Shown here piece by piece: positions 5,826 to 6,813 of a stretch of 6,813 nucleotides of DNA. Origin of the DNA: an uncultured Isosphaeraceae bacterium (GTDB taxonomy: Bacteria; Planctomycetota; Planctomycetia; Isosphaerales; Isosphaeraceae); the NCBI GenBank assembly GCA_937907405.1, contig CALCIC010000355.1:1-6813 (forward strand), read 5' to 3'. The notes under the pieces were generated by a model, which made no database searches, was not told where the DNA came from, and was given only the letters and a program-made list of their open reading frames with translations. Both the position numbers and the translations under genes were made by a program. Positions within the stretch are counted from its first letter, which is position 1; every line of letters starts with the position of its first letter.

Positions 5826-6813
5826 TCACCTGTGATGCAGCCAGTGCAGGTATCCCGAATCCTCCTGTTGAGGCGACGGCGAAGGCCCCGAGGGAGGTGC
5901 GTAGCCTCCTCCTCCGCCCCCCGGTCCAGGGCAAGGTCCGCCGTGATACTTGCAGTGGGCGCGGTACGTATTGCAAGGGGCGAATGAAGTCGCCTCGGGC
6001 GTGACCACGGGAATGGGAGGTCCCGAGGGAGCGTAGCCGGTCACCGCCGCATAGGCCTGGCCTCCCGCCGGGGCGAGGCCGATCGGGGCGTTGGCCACGG
6101 GGGCCTGGGCGAGCGTCGGCATCGGGCTCATCTGGACGCGGGGGTTCCGACGACGCGCCAGGCTCTCGCCGATCGCTCCGAGCATGTTGTTGATCAGCCC
6201 CGGCGCCTGGAGGACCATCGCGGTCGTCGGCGCCTGGCCGACCGGCGCCTGCATAACCGTCGGCGCCTGCATGACCGGTGGCGCCTGCATCGGCTGAGGC
6301 TGGGGGGCGTACATCGGCTGAGGCTGGGGGGCGAACATCGGAGGGGCCTGCATCGGCTGAGGCTGAGGGGCCTGCATCGGCTGGGGCTGAGGGGCCTGCA
6401 TCGGCTGCGTGAACAGGTTCGGTTGCGGCTGGGGCGCCTGCATCGGCTGGGGCTGAGGTGCGTACATCGGCTGGGGCGCCATCGCCACCGTCACCTGAGG
6501 AGGCGGCGTCGGAGCCAGGATGATTTGCTGCGGCGCCTGCTGCACGACCATCGCCGGCGCCTGAGTCTGAAGATAAGTCGGCGCGGGCGACGGGACGTAT
6601 TGAACGGGAGGCGCCTGGTACACCGGCTGCTGCGGTGGGGCGGCGTACACCGGCGGTTGGGGCGGCGGAATGTACGGCGGCTGCTTGGGCGGAGCATACG
6701 GCGTCTGCTTGGGCGGAACGTAAGGGTGTTCATGCCGCTGCTCGGTCGGGGACGTTTGGGCCGACGGGCCGTCGGACGACACCCCGCCCACGCCGGGATC
6801 CTTGGAAGCGGCC
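5826..6813 (-). CDS. Pro/Gln/Ala/Met-rich repeat protein, probably 5'-truncated by the window edge
   Basis: The frame is open to the right edge. A GTG at 6791 with AAGGA (6803-6799) seven bases upstream could be a start giving 321 residues. However, no signal peptide follows it and the residues before it (AASKDPG) read as ordinary coding sequence, so I treat the 5' end as missing. From 6791 onward the order is: a Tyr/Pro/Gln/Lys region with a Tyr every 7-9 residues (codons 6573-6722); a Gln/Pro/Met array with MQAPQPQP-type units (6288-6488); a short amphipathic segment GLINNMLGAIGESLARRR; an Ala/Pro stretch; three cysteines spaced C-x6-C-x6-C (codons 5931-5975) with nearby histidines; a Gly/Pro run; and a His-rich end LHWLHHR. 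I recognise no family. Composition resembles the 273-1067 protein and the C-terminal pattern HxLxHR is shared, which suggests a related exported surface or matrix role (inference). It converges on the CLCA-like gene across a 99-base spacer. Confidence 0.75.
   Translation of the reverse strand, partial: AASKDPGVGGVSSDGPSAQTSPTEQRHEHPYVPPKQTPYAPPKQPPYIPPPQPPVYAAPPQQPVYQAPPVQYVPSPAPTYLQTQAPAMVVQQAPQQIILAPTPPPQVTVAMAPQPMYAPQPQPMQAPQPQPNLFTQPMQAPQPQPMQAPQPQPMQAPPMFAPQPQPMYAPQPQPMQAPPVMQAPTVMQAPVGQAPTTAMVLQAPGLINNMLGAIGESLARRRNPRVQMSPMPTLAQAPVANAPIGLAPAGGQAYAAVTGYAPSGPPIPVVTPEATSFAPCNTYRAHCKYHGGPCPGPGGGGGGYAPPSGPSPSPQQEDSGYLHWLHHR
6288..6488 (-). repeat. degenerate 24-bp coding repeats (MQAPQPQP units)
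   Basis: The string catcgg recurs at 6288, 6312, 6336, 6351, 6375, 6399, 6441 and 6465. Within the three blocks (6288-6336, 6351-6399, 6441-6465) spacing is exactly 24 bases; the breaks between blocks are 15 and 42 bases. Each full unit encodes eight residues of the type MQAPQPQP or MYAPQPQP. All spacings are multiples of three, so the reading frame is maintained. Most units end in catcggctg, followed by variable G/C/T-rich sequence. Confidence 0.88.

Noticed and set aside
6789..6791. GTG as the definite start of the right-hand repeat protein
   Set aside because: AAGGA lies at acceptable spacing, but no signal peptide follows, the frame stays open to the window edge and upstream residues look coding. 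I left the start unresolved.

Overview
The window looks like chromosomal DNA of a high-GC planctomycete, most likely of the Isosphaeraceae type. This rests on inference: strongly GC-ending codons, long secreted proteins with Pro/Gln/Ala/Tyr low-complexity repeats, and a giant CLCA-like secreted protein, all features I associate with that group. There are no RNA genes, insertion sequences, phage genes or CRISPR arrays that I can support.

Layout: (1) positions 1-272 hold no confident gene, only weak open frames entering from the left edge and a few short hairpins. (2) 273-1067, minus strand, encodes a 264-residue secreted protein with a signal peptide, five 7-residue tandem repeats (21-bp DNA units), a charged helical middle and a Tyr/Gln/Pro tail. 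(3) 1068-1412 is a divergent intergenic region holding both ribosome binding sites and presumably both promoters. (4) 1413-5726, plus strand, encodes a 1437-residue secreted protein with the CLCA (calcium-activated chloride channel regulator) plan: an N-terminal zincin domain with HEVCHYVFGLVDEY, a large helical insert, a VWA-like fold whose metal site appears lost, a disordered linker, a coiled coil, beta-rich segments, and a terminal DDG...DGVYT module. (5) 5727-5825 is a short convergent spacer almost filled by a long imperfect hairpin. (6) 5826 to the right edge, minus strand, encodes a Pro/Gln/Met/Ala repeat protein whose 5' end is probably outside the window.

The two flanking low-complexity proteins share a C-terminal pattern HxLxHR and 12 identical bases across their stop codons. 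They bracket the CLCA-like protein. The three together could be a cell-surface or extracellular-matrix cassette: two repeat-rich structural proteins and a large protease/adhesion protein. That functional link is inference from adjacency and composition; the CLCA homology itself is well supported by motifs seen in the sequence.
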